64,000 nt of DNA from Gammaproteobacteria bacterium (GTDB lineage Bacteria; Pseudomonadota; Gammaproteobacteria; Burkholderiales; Gallionellaceae), in NCBI GenBank assembly GCA_018814405.1, contig JAHIZO010000010.1:186001-250000 (forward strand). Reading direction: 5' to 3'. Shown here piece by piece: positions 1 to 9,568 of the stretch. Numbering within the stretch: position 1 is the stretch's first letter; the number at the start of each line of letters is the position of its first letter. A model generated the notes under the pieces. It did no database searches and was not told the DNA's origin. It worked only from the letters and a program-made list of their open reading frames with translations. The position numbers and the translations under genes were made by a program.

Positions 1-3000
1 TGCTGCCGCCGTAGAACTGCGCGGTCGCATTCATCGTGAGCGGCAGCAATTCCGAACCGTAGTTGTTGCTGATCTTGATGCGTCCGCTGGCGATCTTCAC
101 GCCGCCTTCGATGGAGGTGGCTGGCACGCTACGCAGTGAGGTGGCGTCGGCATCCGCTGCACGCAGGTAGATGTCGGTCGGCGCGGTGGGCGTGGTGGCG
201 AAGGTGTAGACCGGTGTCGCGGGTGTGCCCAGGATGGTGCTGCCTTGCTGGAACGAGGTGGCCGGTACGGCGCTGTTCGACAGTGCTCCGGCGGCAGCGG
301 ACGGCGGGTTCTGTGTGACGGTGCTGCCTGCTGCATCCCATGCCTGCAAGGTCACGGCTTTGGCGAAGTTGGGCGAGGTGTTACCCGTGCCGTCGTAGTT
401 CACGGTGATGGCGTCGCTGGCGTTCGCGGCTGTGACATTGACGGTGAACGGCTGCCCCGAATAAGCCCAGCCCGCGACCGGGCAAATCTGTCCGGTCGGG
501 CAGACCGTCATCGGTGCGATCACATAGGTGTTGAAGTGGTGCGGCACGAAAGTGCCGACCGTGCCCGCGATGGCTGCGCCGCCGGCATCCTGACACACCG
601 TGCCGCTGGCGCTGGTGTTGCCGCTGGCGGTGAGGCCGGACAGCAGATAGCTGCCGCTGCTCAGCGTGGCGGTCAGGTCACCGTTGCCGACCTCGCTCCA
701 GTTGAGCGTGGTGATGGTCGTTGCGCCATTGGTGAAGGCGGGGGTAGCGCCTAGGCTGAATGTGCCGTTGGAGGACGACACGCCGCTGGGCTGACATTTG
801 CTGAACGTAATCGTCACGCTTTCCGGCGTTGTCTCCTTGCCGAAGTTCGGAGTGGCGGTGGCTGCGCTGTTGTAGGCGGTTACTGTCGCAGAGAAATCAT
901 TGCCGGCCTTGATCGGCCCCGCTGTCACGGCAGAGACGCCGAAGTGATGCGGGGCGACGACGAATGGTCCGCTCGCGCCGAGCTGGGCGGTGGCGGCACT
1001 GTTGCGCATCCACAGATCCACCTTGCCGACGTCCGCGTAGTTGAAACTGAATGGCCCGGCGGAGGGTGTGCCGCCGGGGAAGCTGGCGGTCAGTGTGCTG
1101 CTCGACCAGCTGGCGGGTGTCGCGCCGTTCGCCTGACACAGCGGCAACGTCACGCCCGAGAACGTCGCCTGGACACCGGCATGCGTCGCCGGGTCATGGC
1201 ACGACAGCGCGAATGCCATGTCGCGGGTGCGCACTTGCACCGGGTGGAGGCGGGTGGGGACGCCGCTGCTCAAGGTGGTGATGTAGACATCGGTGACATC
1301 GACTCCCGCCACCTGCGGCGACCAGCCGATCACGGCGCAGGTCTGCCCCGGCGCGCCGAATGCGATGTTATGCACGCAGACGCTGTCGGTGAAAGCGAAA
1401 ATGGGCTGGGAATAGTTGATGGTGTTGGAAAGCTCGGCGATGGGGGTGTTCGCCAGCAGGTCCACACCGCCAGAGTCGGCCACATAGATATTTACGGTGT
1501 CGGCGGCTTGATAAGTGAAGTACAGGGAGACCGAACTTTCGCCTGCGCCGAAGGTGTAGCTCGCCTGTCCGCTGTTGGCCGCGCCCGGCGTCAAGGTGCC
1601 GCTTCCCCCGCCGCTGCTCCAGTCGCCTGCCCCGGTGCTGGTGGAGAGCGTGATGGTGTGGCCGGTCAAGGCGTCATGTGCGGCAGTATGCGGAGAGATC
1701 ACCACAGGTACGGTGGAGAAGGCCATCGCGGTCGTGGGCGCATCGATGCTGACGTGGTCCAGCAAGGAAGCACACGTGCGCGCCGAGCCGTCCCAGTTCT
1801 TGCCTGACAGCTCGTTGTTGTAGCCGGCGGCGATGGCCGATGCGGACAGCACGGAAGAGAACACTTTGTATTCGTCCAGCTTGCCCGCGAAGTAGAGGGG
1901 CGGCGGGGTGCTGGTGTTGGTGATCCGGCCGATGCCGTCGAAGCTGTTGCCGACCAGCCCGGTTGGCTGGGTGCGCGTGCCTTCCAGTACGCCGTCGACA
2001 TAGATCTGCGTCACGCCTGTAGCCATATCACGCGTGAACGCCACGTGATGCCAGTTTCCGTCGCTGACCACGGTCGATGATTTGAAGGAAGTGTCGTTCT
2101 TCACGTTGAAACCGATATGGCCGACCGCATCCAGCCAGCCGAGGAAAATGTCATCCTGGCCGCCGTTCTGCTCGACGCCGGTGATGCCGGGCGCCTGCCA
2201 GTCGATGTTGTTGCCGAGCTGCGTGGTGTTGAGCCAGACGCTCAAAGTGAATGTGCCGTTGAGTTGAGTGAACAGTGTGGGCACGGCGACATAATCGTTC
2301 GCGCCGTCGAATACGCCGACGTTGCATATGCCCTGTCCGATGCCCGCACTGGCTGCCGTCGTCACCGCGCCCATACCGGTGCCGTTGTTGCCAGCGATGC
2401 TGTCCACCACTTCGCCGGCAGTACCGTTCCAGCTCGACTCGTCCATGCGGTATTCGGCGATGGCGGAGGCAGGGAGCGTGTAGGTGATGCTTACCAGACC
2501 CGCTGCGCCAGCGCCGCCTGTCGTGTTGCGTTCTGCAGCGCCGCCGCCGCCGCCGCCATTGCCCGAAGCCGGGGCAAAGCCATTCTGGCTGTTTGCGCAA
2601 CCGCCGTTGCCGCCTATGCCGCCACCGGCAGGCGCGGCTGCTGCGGTACAGGTGTTCCAGGTGGCTGGGCCGCTGGTGCCGTTCGCCGCCGTACCCGCCG
2701 AGGAACCGCCGGGGCCGCCGCGACCGGTATTATTGTCGCGTCCGGTGCCGCCGTTACCCCCCGAGTATTTCACAGCCCCCACGCCCGCCGCCGCCGTGCC
2801 GCCCGCACCAGCGACGCCGCCAGCATTACTGACGGGTGCCGAGCCGCCCGTCCCGCCCTTGGCGAGGATAGTCGTAGTGTTGATGAACCAGGAATCGCCA
2901 CCCGTGCCGCCCGTGCCGTTCATTGCGCCTGCGGTGCCGGCTGCGCCGACAGTCACCGTGTAGGTCGTGCCGGGCACGACCGTGATCGCCGTGGTTCTGG

Positions 3001-3289
3001 AATAGGCACCGCCGCCACCGCCACCACCGCCATCCGAGTTGTCTCCTTCACCGCCGCCGCCACCTCCTCCGCCGCCCCACACTTGCACATCGACACTGGT
3101 GACACCGGCCGGTGCGGTCCATGTGCCGGTCGTCGTATAGGTGTCGGTCGCAGCCTGTGCGAGCGAGGCGACGGCCAGCAGCATCGCGCCGAGCAGCAGG
3201 GGCCAGCCGAAGCGGCTGGGAAGCGGTACGGCTGCTGATGGCGCAAAGGTGGCGCTGGCGTGACGTGAAGGGATGGCGTGTCTAGTCAT
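1..3289 (-). CDS. MshQ-like secreted glycine-rich/LamG/DUF6701 protein, C-terminus beyond window
   Basis: A reading frame open from an ATG at 3289 to the left window edge gives about 1096 visible residues. The start has a GAGGAG ribosome site. Residues 1-46 look like a signal peptide ending AQA. A glycine-rich region (47 to about 280, beginning with a TGTWTAPAGVTSV-type segment) is followed by a LamG/concanavalin-like jellyroll (about 290-430) and repeated Ig-like segments. The last visible part matches the DUF6701 signature (NNYGSELLPL, then TAQFYGGS). This domain order is that of MSHA biogenesis protein MshQ, an outer-surface or pilus-linked protein. No other msh gene lies in the window. 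Family call is firm, function is inferred. Confidence 0.85.
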   Translation of the reverse strand, partial: MTRHAIPSRHASATFAPSAAVPLPSRFGWPLLLGAMLLAVASLAQAATDTYTTTGTWTAPAGVTSVDVQVWGGGGGGGGGEGDNSDGGGGGGGGAYSRTTAITVVPGTTYTVTVGAAGTAGAMNGTGGTGGDSWFINTTTILAKGGTGGSAPVSNAGGVAGAGGTAAAGVGAVKYSGGNGGTGRDNNTGRGGPGGSSAGTAANGTSGPATWNTCTAAAAPAGGGIGGNGGCANSQNGFAPASGNGGGGGGAAERNTTGGAGAAGLVSITYTLPASAIAEYRMDESSWNGTAGEVVDSIAGNNGTGMGAVTTAASAGIGQGICNVGVFDGANDYVAVPTLFTQLNGTFTLSVWLNTTQLGNNIDWQAPGITGVEQNGGQDDIFLGWLDAVGHIGFNVKNDTSFKSSTVVSDGNWHHVAFTRDMATGVTQIYVDGVLEGTRTQPTGLVGNSFDGIGRITNTSTPPPLYFAGKLDEYKVFSSVLSASAIAAGYNNELSGKNWDGSARTCASLLDHVSIDAPTTAMAFSTVPVVISPHTAAHDALTGHTITLSTSTGAGDWSSGGGSGTLTPGAANSGQASYTFGAGESSVSLYFTYQAADTVNIYVADSGGVDLLANTPIAELSNTINYSQPIFAFTDSVCVHNIAFGAPGQTCAVIGWSPQVAGVDVTDVYITTLSSGVPTRLHPVQVRTRDMAFALSCHDPATHAGVQATFSGVTLPLCQANGATPASWSSSTLTASFPGGTPSAGPFSFNYADVGKVDLWMRNSAATAQLGASGPFVVAPHHFGVSAVTAGPIKAGNDFSATVTAYNSAATATPNFGKETTPESVTITFSKCQPSGVSSSNGTFSLGATPAFTNGATTITTLNWSEVGNGDLTATLSSGSYLLSGLTASGNTSASGTVCQDAGGAAIAGTVGTFVPHHFNTYVIAPMTVCPTGQICPVAGWAYSGQPFTVNVTAANASDAITVNYDGTGNTSPNFAKAVTLQAWDAAGSTVTQNPPSAAAGALSNSAVPATSFQQGSTILGTPATPVYTFATTPTAPTDIYLRAADADATSLRSVPATSIEGGVKIASGRIKISNNYGSELLPLTMNATAQFYGGS

Positions 3290-3367
3290 AAAGCTCCTCG
3301 CTTAAGATGAGGTTTTGCATATTGTGCCCGAGTAAAGGCGCTGTGGCTGTGTGGTGGACAGGCAGCT

Positions 3368-3997
3368 TCAGTATTTGTTCAATATGATCTTACGGAACCA
3401 GCCGCCCCCCAGCGCCGGCACATCGCTTTCAACCATGAGCTGAGGCACCTGACTCAAGACTTCCTCGAACACCACATCCATGCGCGTTGCCATGCGGCGC
3501 GACAGGCCGTTGAGCAAGCGGCGCACGGGCGCGCGCTGGCCCGGCTGCAGGAACTTGTCGAATAGCAATATCTTGCCGCCCGGCTTCAATACGCGCGCCG
3601 CTTCGCTCAAGGCGCGATGCGGTTCCGGCACGACAGCCACGATCAGGTGCAGCACCACGACATCGAATTGCGCATCGTCGAATGGCAACGCCATGCTGTC
3701 GCCGAGGATGAAATCTATATCCAGATGTGCGCCGCGCGGCCGGGCGCGCGCCAGCATGTCAGCGTTGAAGTCCAGCGCGGTGTAGCGATGCATGGTCGGC
3801 AAGTGCGGCAGATCAAGACCGGTGCCCGCGCCGCTGACCAATACATTTTGCCCTGCCATAGCGGGAAGCGCGGCCAGCGAGTGCTTGCGTGCGGCGCGCA
3901 TCGGCGCTTCGATGACAAAATCATACAGCGGTGCGATCAGCGTGTAGCTGGTGCGCAGGAACGGGTTCTGGCGGTAGGGCTGGTGTGGGGTAGTCAT
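3368..3997 (-). CDS. class I SAM-dependent methyltransferase
   Basis: The 209-residue protein has a Rossmann methyltransferase core: motif I is VSGAGTGLDLPHL (about residue 53), an acidic residue in TALDFNADML follows, and the post-I region reads LPFDDAQFDVVVLHLIVAVV. This is the Methyltransf_11 (UbiE/PhcB-like) type. The substrate cannot be told from sequence; small-molecule or phospholipid N-methylation are possibilities for proteins of this size. It stands alone between the MshQ-like gene and a small hypothetical gene on the same strand. Confidence 0.85.
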   Translation of the reverse strand: MTTPHQPYRQNPFLRTSYTLIAPLYDFVIEAPMRAARKHSLAALPAMAGQNVLVSGAGTGLDLPHLPTMHRYTALDFNADMLARARPRGAHLDIDFILGDSMALPFDDAQFDVVVLHLIVAVVPEPHRALSEAARVLKPGGKILLFDKFLQPGQRAPVRRLLNGLSRRMATRMDVVFEEVLSQVPQLMVESDVPALGGGWFRKIILNKY

Positions 3998-4047
3998 GTT
4001 GTCCCCATCGGGTTCGCGCGCACCGCTTCAGGGTGCGTGCGATGTAG

Positions 4048-4551
4048 TCAGGCGGTGGTTGCGGTGCTATTGCTGCGGAGATCGTTCAGTGCCTGATTCT
4101 TGGCGTATTGCGCTTGAGCGATGGCGGCTTGCGCGGTCTGGCTGCTTTCGCCGTTCTTGGTCGCTACGTCGCCTTGTCCGAAGCTGGCTAATGTGTCGAT
4201 CGCGGAATTGCCGGTCGAGGCTTGGCCGGAATCGAAGGAACCCTGCGCCTGCGTGATCGCGTCCTGCGCGTTCAGTATGGCATCCCGTGCGGCCTGTTCG
4301 GTGTCAGTGCTGGTGCTTTGCGGCACGGTTTGCTGGAAGCGGCTCAGCAGACCGGATGCGTTGTAGGTCAACGCGGAAGTGGAGGAACTCTGTTCGTTGC
4401 TGGTCAGCGTGGCGACCACATTGTTCTGCGCATTCGCAGATCGATCCTGCGTGTCCTGCGGCGGCTGCGACGGGGTGGACGAAGTGCCCACCGGCTGCTG
4501 CTGCGCATAGTTGTTCAGGCTGGAAACGGAGAGGCCGGGTATGGATGGCAT
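4048..4551 (-). CDS. hypothetical Ser/Thr/Gln-rich protein
   Basis: A 167-residue protein with an AGGAG ribosome site about seven bases before the ATG. It is low complexity, rich in Ser, Thr, Gln, Ala and Asn, with no cysteine, no signal peptide and no membrane segment. The C-terminal half (about 90-160) is Ala/Gln-rich and probably helical. No family is recognised. Codon use and the clear ribosome site support a real gene. Confidence 0.65.
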   Translation of the reverse strand: MPSIPGLSVSSLNNYAQQQPVGTSSTPSQPPQDTQDRSANAQNNVVATLTSNEQSSSTSALTYNASGLLSRFQQTVPQSTSTDTEQAARDAILNAQDAITQAQGSFDSGQASTGNSAIDTLASFGQGDVATKNGESSQTAQAAIAQAQYAKNQALNDLRSNSTATTA

Positions 4552-4652
4552 GATGTGCTCCTGACATTGGGTGCGGTGACGCTTGTCTGCATTCTACGCC
4601 GGGCAACGGGCAACGCCAACAGCCCTGCTGTATCCATTTTGCTGGCGCGGGA

Positions 4653-5555
4653 TTAGTCCAGATGGTGGATGCCGGTGATTTTGGCTTGAGCTACCGCTGC
4701 GGCCAGCACTTCCACCGCCTGGGTGCGGGCGAAACTCTTGCGCCAGGCCAAGGCGATGCGGCGCGAGGGCACGGGCTTGGTGAAGGGCACGACGCTCAGC
4801 AGCTTGCTGCGGTAGCGCGCGCTGTTGGCCGAGGCGGGCAGCACGGTGATGCCCAGGCCGGAAGCCACCATGTTGCGGATGGTCTCCAGCGAGGTGCCGT
4901 GCTGCACGCTGTCGTTCCTGCGGCTGCCGGGGCAGGCCTCGTCCACCTGATTGCTGTAACAGTGGCCGGAATCCAGTAGCAGCACTTTCTCCTGTGCCAG
5001 TTCGGCCGGCTTGATGCTGCGCCGTGCGGCCCAGCGATGGTCGTTGCTCACCACCACTTCGAACGGTTCGTCATACATGGGATGGGTGAGGATGCCGGAA
5101 TCCCCGAACGGCAAGGCGATGATGATCACATCCAGTTTGCCGTTGCGCAGCAAGGCTTCCAGGTTGGCGGTGATGTTCTCCTCCACTTCCAGCGCCATCT
5201 GCGGGGCAAGCCGCTTCAACTCCGGGATCAGGTCGGGCAGCAGATAGGGACTGACGCTGTGGATGATGCCGAGGCGTAGCGGGGTGATGAGCTGGTTCTT
5301 GCCCTGCGCGGCGATCTCGCGGATGCGCTCCGCCTCTTCCAGAACGCGCTGTGCCTGTTCCACGATGGCTTCGCCGACGGGCGTGGTGGTGACTTCGTTC
5401 TTGCCGCGCTCGAATATCTTCAGTCCCAGTTCTTCTTCCAGTTTCTGGATGGCCAGCGACAGTGCGGGCTGGCTGATGAAAGCCTTTTCCGCGGCGCGGC
5501 GGAAGTTGCGTTCCTGGGCGACGGCGACGATGAAACGCAGTTCGTTGAGGGTCAT
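4653..5555 (-). CDS. oxyR: LysR-family peroxide sensor OxyR
   Basis: The 300-residue LysR regulator starts at the ATG at 5555, which has an AAGGAG site seven bases upstream; a longer frame to 5606 lacks one. The N-terminal helix-turn-helix covers about 1-60. In the effector domain a GHC is followed by exactly eight residues and a second Cys, then TSLETIRNMVASG, matching the spacing of the redox pair Cys199/Cys208 of E. coli OxyR. The protein should therefore sense hydrogen peroxide by disulfide formation. It is divergent from the rubrerythrin-rubredoxin-reductase-dps operon, its likely target. Confidence 0.93.
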   Translation of the reverse strand: MTLNELRFIVAVAQERNFRRAAEKAFISQPALSLAIQKLEEELGLKIFERGKNEVTTTPVGEAIVEQAQRVLEEAERIREIAAQGKNQLITPLRLGIIHSVSPYLLPDLIPELKRLAPQMALEVEENITANLEALLRNGKLDVIIIALPFGDSGILTHPMYDEPFEVVVSNDHRWAARRSIKPAELAQEKVLLLDSGHCYSNQVDEACPGSRRNDSVQHGTSLETIRNMVASGLGITVLPASANSARYRSKLLSVVPFTKPVPSRRIALAWRKSFARTQAVEVLAAAVAQAKITGIHHLD

Positions 5556-5601
5556 GGCTTGCTCCTTGTGATTTGGATAATAAATCACCTTGCTTTGAAC
5601 A

Positions 5602-5616
5602 ATCAATTGGCTTGAT
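5602..5616. promoter_or_regulatory. candidate OxyR/LysR operator
   Basis: A 15-bp inverted repeat, ATCAA-TTGGC-TTGAT, lies in the 129-bp gap between oxyR and the rubrerythrin gene. It has the ATC-N9-GAT (T-N11-A) form of LysR boxes and the 15-bp size of one OxyR half element. Its position suits control of both divergent promoters. Only one such element is clear. Confidence 0.5.
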
Positions 5617-5684
5617 GGATTGGATGGGTCTACATTGCAGTTGTGGCAGAGACGTCACCTTATCAACCCAACAAGGAGATCACC

Positions 5685-6158
5685 ATGCAACGACCCGACA
5701 TCAAGACCCATGCCAATCTGGAAGCCGCATTCGCCGGCGAGTCGATGGCACACACCAAGTATCGCTACTTCGCCGCCATCGCACGCGCCGAAGGCAACGA
5801 GGAAGTGGCGCGTGTGTTCGAAGAGACTGCCGCGCAGGAAGTGATGCACGCGCTGGGTCACCTCGACCTGCTGTATCCAAAGTCTGAGATGACTACCGAG
5901 CGCTGCCTGCAGATGGCGATCGAAGGCGAAACCTACGAATACACCGAGATGTATCCCGGCTTCCTCAAGACGGCGCAACAAGAAGGACACGACGCGGCTT
6001 CGACTGAGATCAAAGAACAGATTGCCGAATCGAAAGAGCATGCCGAGATGTTCAAGGCCACGCTGGAGAAAGCAGCCAAGCGTTTCGCCGCACTGGCCAA
6101 GGTGGAAGAACGCCACGCCAACCAGTACCGCGCCCAGTTGGCGAAGGTATCGGCTTAA
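5685..6158 (+). CDS. rubrerythrin (diiron domain only)
   Basis: This 157-residue protein starts at the ATG at 5685, which has an AAGGAG site; the frame extends upstream without one. It is a ferritin-like four-helix protein with two ligand sets: GES and [14 protein letters not shown] in the first half, then [14 protein letters not shown] and ESKEHAEMF. Rubrerythrins reduce hydrogen peroxide to water at a diiron centre. The usual C-terminal rubredoxin domain is absent here and is supplied as a separate protein by the next gene, which begins 26 bases downstream, with the reductase after that. Confidence 0.92.
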   Translation: MQRPDIKTHANLEAAFAGESMAHTKYRYFAAIARAEGNEEVARVFEETAAQEVMHALGHLDLLYPKSEMTTERCLQMAIEGETYEYTEMYPGFLKTAQQEGHDAASTEIKEQIAESKEHAEMFKATLEKAAKRFAALAKVEERHANQYRAQLAKVSA

Positions 6159-6184
6159 TCGAAATCAACGACAAGGAGAACATC

Positions 6185-6349
6185 ATGAAAGTATGGCAAT
6201 GCGTAGTGTGTGGTTTCATTTATGACGAAACGAAAGGTCTGCCGGATGAAGGCATCACCGCCGGTACCAAGTGGAACGACATCCCCGAGAATTGGGCGTG
6301 CCCGGATTGTGGCGTAGCTAAAGCCGACTTCGAGATGATCGAAGTTTAA
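6185..6349 (+). CDS. rubredoxin
   Basis: A 54-residue protein with the two CxxCG knuckles (CVVCG near residue 6 and CPDCG near 39) that bind one iron, plus the typical YDE and WACPDC contexts. The start has an AAGGAG site. It would carry electrons from the downstream reductase to the upstream rubrerythrin. The gene lies 26 bases after rubrerythrin and 15 bases before the reductase, so the three form a complete NADH-driven peroxidase chain. Confidence 0.96.
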   Translation: MKVWQCVVCGFIYDETKGLPDEGITAGTKWNDIPENWACPDCGVAKADFEMIEV

Positions 6350-6364
6350 TCAAGGAGTGTGGAG

Positions 6365-7513
6365 ATGAACCCCATCGTCGTCATCGGCAGCGGATTGGCC
6401 GCCTACAGCGTGATCCGCGAACTGCGGAAACTGGATCGCGACTTACCGCTCATGCTTGTGACGCGTGACGACGGGGACTATTACTCCAAGCCCATGCTAT
6501 CGAATGCTTTCGCGCAAAACAAAGATGCGGCCGGATTGGTGCTGACACCCGCGAAGGAGATGGCGGAGCAGATCAGCTTCACGCTACACAGCCAGTATGA
6601 AGTGAGTGCCATCAATGCCGAAGGCAAGCGTGTGCATACCCCGCAAGGTGAGTTGCCTTACAGCAGTCTGGTGCTGGCGCTTGGGGCGGACCCGATTCGC
6701 ATCCCGGTGCAGGGTGATGCGGCAGAGTCGGTGATGTCGGTCAACGATATAGCTGACTACGCGCGTTTACGTCAGGCGATGCAGGGCGTGAAGCACATCA
6801 CCATCATGGGCGGCGGGTTGATCGGTTGCGAGTTCGCAAACGATTGGACAGCAGCAGGCTATGGCGTCAGCGTCATCGATCCAGGGCCGTATCCACTCGC
6901 CAGTCTGATGCCGGAACGTGCAGGTAAGCAGTTACTCGAACCGCTTGCGGCGATCGGCGTGGATTGGCGTTTCGGTACCTCGGTCAGCAGTGTGGATCGT
7001 GCAGCGAGTGGCTACACATTGACGCTGGCGGACGGATCGCAACTGCAAACCGGTCTGGTGTTGTCCGCTGTCGGTCTGCGTCCGCGTATCGCTTTGGCAC
7101 AAGCTGCAGGGCTGGAAGTGAATCGCGGTATCAAGGTGGATGCGTACTTGCGTAGCAGCGACCCGTCCATTTATGCGTTGGGCGACTGCGCTGAGATCGA
7201 CGGCAAGGTGCAACCTTTCGTGCTGCCTATCATGCACGCGGCAAGAGCACTGGCCAAGACGCTATCCGGTTGTGAGACAACGGTCGATTTTCCCGCCATG
7301 CCGGTCGTAATCAAGACACCTGCGCATCCGGTTGTAGTGTTGCCTGTCGCGCGTGATGCGGTGGGGGAATGGAAAGAACTGGCGACTGGCGACGGCATGA
7401 AGATGGTGTTCCTCGATGTGGAAGATCGTATGACAGGATTCGTGCTGACCGGACAGTATGCGAGTGAACGCAATGAGATGGCCAAACAGATCGGGCAGGT
7501 GCCAGCTTCCTAG
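6365..7513 (+). CDS. FAD-dependent rubredoxin:NAD(P)H reductase
   Basis: The 382-residue flavoprotein has an N-terminal FAD dinucleotide fold (VVIGSGLAAYSVIRELRK), a central NAD(P)H fold (ITIMGGGLIGCEFA) and the YALGDCAEIDG motif that contacts FAD near 275-285. This is the RubB/AlkT-type rubredoxin reductase pattern. I chose the ATG at 6365 because AAGGAG sits seven bases upstream; an in-frame GTG at 6359 touches that site. It should pass electrons from NAD(P)H to the rubredoxin just upstream. Confidence 0.92.
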   Translation: MNPIVVIGSGLAAYSVIRELRKLDRDLPLMLVTRDDGDYYSKPMLSNAFAQNKDAAGLVLTPAKEMAEQISFTLHSQYEVSAINAEGKRVHTPQGELPYSSLVLALGADPIRIPVQGDAAESVMSVNDIADYARLRQAMQGVKHITIMGGGLIGCEFANDWTAAGYGVSVIDPGPYPLASLMPERAGKQLLEPLAAIGVDWRFGTSVSSVDRAASGYTLTLADGSQLQTGLVLSAVGLRPRIALAQAAGLEVNRGIKVDAYLRSSDPSIYALGDCAEIDGKVQPFVLPIMHAARALAKTLSGCETTVDFPAMPVVIKTPAHPVVVLPVARDAVGEWKELATGDGMKMVFLDVEDRMTGFVLTGQYASERNEMAKQIGQVPAS

Positions 7514-7562
7514 TTGCATGCGTGACGCATCACCTTTCATCAACGGGACAAGGAGAATGATC

Positions 7563-8045
7563 ATGAGCAAGAAATCCAACATCAACATCGGTCTCGCGGA
7601 GAAAGACCGCAAGAAAATTGCAGATGGCTTGGGTCGCATGCTGGCCGATACCTACACGCTCTATCTTAAGACACACAACTTCCATTGGAATGTCACCGGC
7701 CCGATGTTCCAAACGCTGCACATCATGTTCATGACGCAGTACACCGAGACATGGAACGCTGTCGATCTGGTCGCCGAGCGCATCCGCGCACTTGGCTACC
7801 CCGCGCCAGGCACCTATAAAGAATTTGCTTCGCTGACCAGCATCAAAGACAGCAGCGGCACCATCAGTGCAAAAGAAATGATCCAGCAACTCGTCGACGG
7901 TCAGGAGACTGTGGTGCGTACTGCGCGAGAGGTGTTGCCGGTGGCCGAGAAGGCGGGTGACCAACCCACTGTCGACCTACTCTCCACCCGAATGGAAGTG
8001 CATGAGAAGAACGCCTGGATGTTGCGAAGCCTTTTAGAGGAGTGA
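7563..8045 (+). CDS. dps: Dps-family ferritin-like DNA-protection protein
   Basis: The 160-residue protein starts at the ATG at 7563 with an AAGGAG site. It has the Dps ferroxidase residues: H in THNFHWNVTGPMF, then H in TLHIMFMTQYTETWNAVDLVAERI with the D/E ligands. Dps forms a 12-subunit cage that oxidises and stores iron with peroxide and protects DNA. It closes the OxyR-linked operon, about 50 bases after the reductase, so peroxide removal and iron sequestration are probably induced together. Confidence 0.93.
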   Translation: MSKKSNINIGLAEKDRKKIADGLGRMLADTYTLYLKTHNFHWNVTGPMFQTLHIMFMTQYTETWNAVDLVAERIRALGYPAPGTYKEFASLTSIKDSSGTISAKEMIQQLVDGQETVVRTAREVLPVAEKAGDQPTVDLLSTRMEVHEKNAWMLRSLLEE

Positions 8046-8136
8046 GCTGCTCAAACGAGTGCCGAGACTCTCACGCATGCTTTCGGCGGAGACTCGTGCG
8101 GCAGTTTCACCATCGCCGAGTGAGGTTGGATGAGAA

Positions 8137-9000
8137 TCAGTGTGACAGATAGTCGAGGGCGACTCCGGCGAACACGGCCGCTCCGAACCAATTGTTGTGC
8201 AGGAAGGCCTTGAAACAGTCCTCGCGCTTGCGCTCACGGATGAGTGTGTAGTGATACAGCGCGATGCTTGCCGCGATGACTAAGCCAGCGAAGTAAATCA
8301 TTCCCAATCCCGCCATCACGCCAGCGAGTGCCAGCAGTATCAGGGTGATGGCGTAGCAACTCATCACAGCGGCCACATCGAAACTACCGAACAACAATGC
8401 CGAAGAGTGGATGCCAAGATGGATGTCATCGTTGCGGTCCACCATGGCGTACTCGGTGTCGTAGGCGATCGCCCAGAACACATTGGCCAGCATCAGTACC
8501 CAGGCCACCGGTGGCACATGGCCGAGTTGCGCGGCGAAGGCCATGGGGATGCCGAAGCCGAAGGCGATGCCTAGATAAGCCTGCGGGATGGCAAAGAAGC
8601 GCTTGGTGAACGGATAGCTGCCGGCGAGGAAAACAGCAGGGAAAGCCAGTAACCAGGTCAGCGGATTGAGCGGCAGAATGAGGGCGAAGGCGAGTAGTGC
8701 CAGTATCACGGCCAGCCATATCGTTTCGCGTTCACTGACTTTGCCGGTGGTGAGCGGACGGTGCTGGGTGCGTTCCACATGTAGGTCGATGTGGCGGTCG
8801 GCGTAATCGTTGATGGCGCATCCGGCGGAACGCATCAGTACGGTGCCCAGTGTGAAGATGACGATGATGAGTAAGGAGGGGCTCCCTGCGCCGGCGATCC
8901 ACACCCCCCACAGTGTCGGCCACAGCAGCAACAGGATGCCGATGGGGCGATTCAGGCGGGTGAGTTGGAGATAAAGAGAGAAGCGTTGTTTCAAGTCCAT
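8137..9000 (-). CDS. ubiA: 4-hydroxybenzoate octaprenyltransferase
   Basis: The 287-residue integral membrane prenyltransferase has the two Mg-diphosphate aspartate motifs, [15 protein letters not shown] (about 65-79) and [12 protein letters not shown] (about 185-196), and about eight membrane helices. It joins the octaprenyl tail to 4-hydroxybenzoate in ubiquinone synthesis. It follows ubiC by 22 bases, and ispB at 21.5-22.5 kb would make its prenyl donor. Confidence 0.96.
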   Translation of the reverse strand: MDLKQRFSLYLQLTRLNRPIGILLLLWPTLWGVWIAGAGSPSLLIIVIFTLGTVLMRSAGCAINDYADRHIDLHVERTQHRPLTTGKVSERETIWLAVILALLAFALILPLNPLTWLLAFPAVFLAGSYPFTKRFFAIPQAYLGIAFGFGIPMAFAAQLGHVPPVAWVLMLANVFWAIAYDTEYAMVDRNDDIHLGIHSSALLFGSFDVAAVMSCYAITLILLALAGVMAGLGMIYFAGLVIAASIALYHYTLIRERKREDCFKAFLHNNWFGAAVFAGVALDYLSH

Positions 9001-9022
9001 GCGGGGATTTTACCCGAGCGGC

Positions 9023-9568
9023 TTAGGACTTGAGATTCAATATCTCGGGCAGGAATACTTCGGTCACCAGTAGTGGTGCACCGTGCAGGGTGAACAACGA
9101 GCGGCGCGCCCACAATCTTTCCGGGCGGGTGTCGATCTCGCTGACCGCACTTTGATACAAAGGATGGTGCGGACGCAGGGCGGCGAAGTGCAGCGGCTGC
9201 CGTACGACCAGTGGATGAGTGAACAGCAGGCTGCCAAGTGAACGGTTGCCTAGGCCTTTCATGGCCTGCCATGCCCCCCGCAGATCGTTGGCGTGACAGG
9301 CGCTGTGCGCAAATATGACCGGACGACCGTCGGCATGCAGGAAAACTTCCCGCGAATAGGCAGACTGATGCGGTGCGATGCCCAACACGGCGGCCTCGTC
9401 ATAAGCGATGCGAGCCAATCCGCTGCGCACAGGGCGCACCACGAACTGACCGCAGCGCAGCTGGATGCGCGCAGTGAGAGAGCCGCTGTCGTGCAGCCAA
9501 GGGCGCATGTCTGCGCCGCAACCCAACGCTGAGCCGTTCCAGTAAGAATCAGACTTGCAGGAAGTCAT
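9023..9568 (-). CDS. ubiC: chorismate--pyruvate lyase
   Basis: A 181-residue protein of the UbiC family, recognised from WLHDSGSLTARIQLRC near residue 25, the Arg-rich middle and the YSREVFLHADGRP segment. It releases pyruvate from chorismate to give 4-hydroxybenzoate for UbiA. I chose the ATG at 9568, which overlaps the last 20 bases of recG; the longer frame to 9610 lies inside recG. The overlap suggests coupled translation. Confidence 0.9.
   Translation of the reverse strand: MTSCKSDSYWNGSALGCGADMRPWLHDSGSLTARIQLRCGQFVVRPVRSGLARIAYDEAAVLGIAPHQSAYSREVFLHADGRPVIFAHSACHANDLRGAWQAMKGLGNRSLGSLLFTHPLVVRQPLHFAALRPHHPLYQSAVSEIDTRPERLWARRSLFTLHGAPLLVTEVFLPEILNLKS

Noticed and set aside
5556-5606. 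OxyR start at 5606
   Set aside because: The 17-residue extension lacks a ribosome site and would cover the candidate operator; the ATG at 5555 has AAGGAG.
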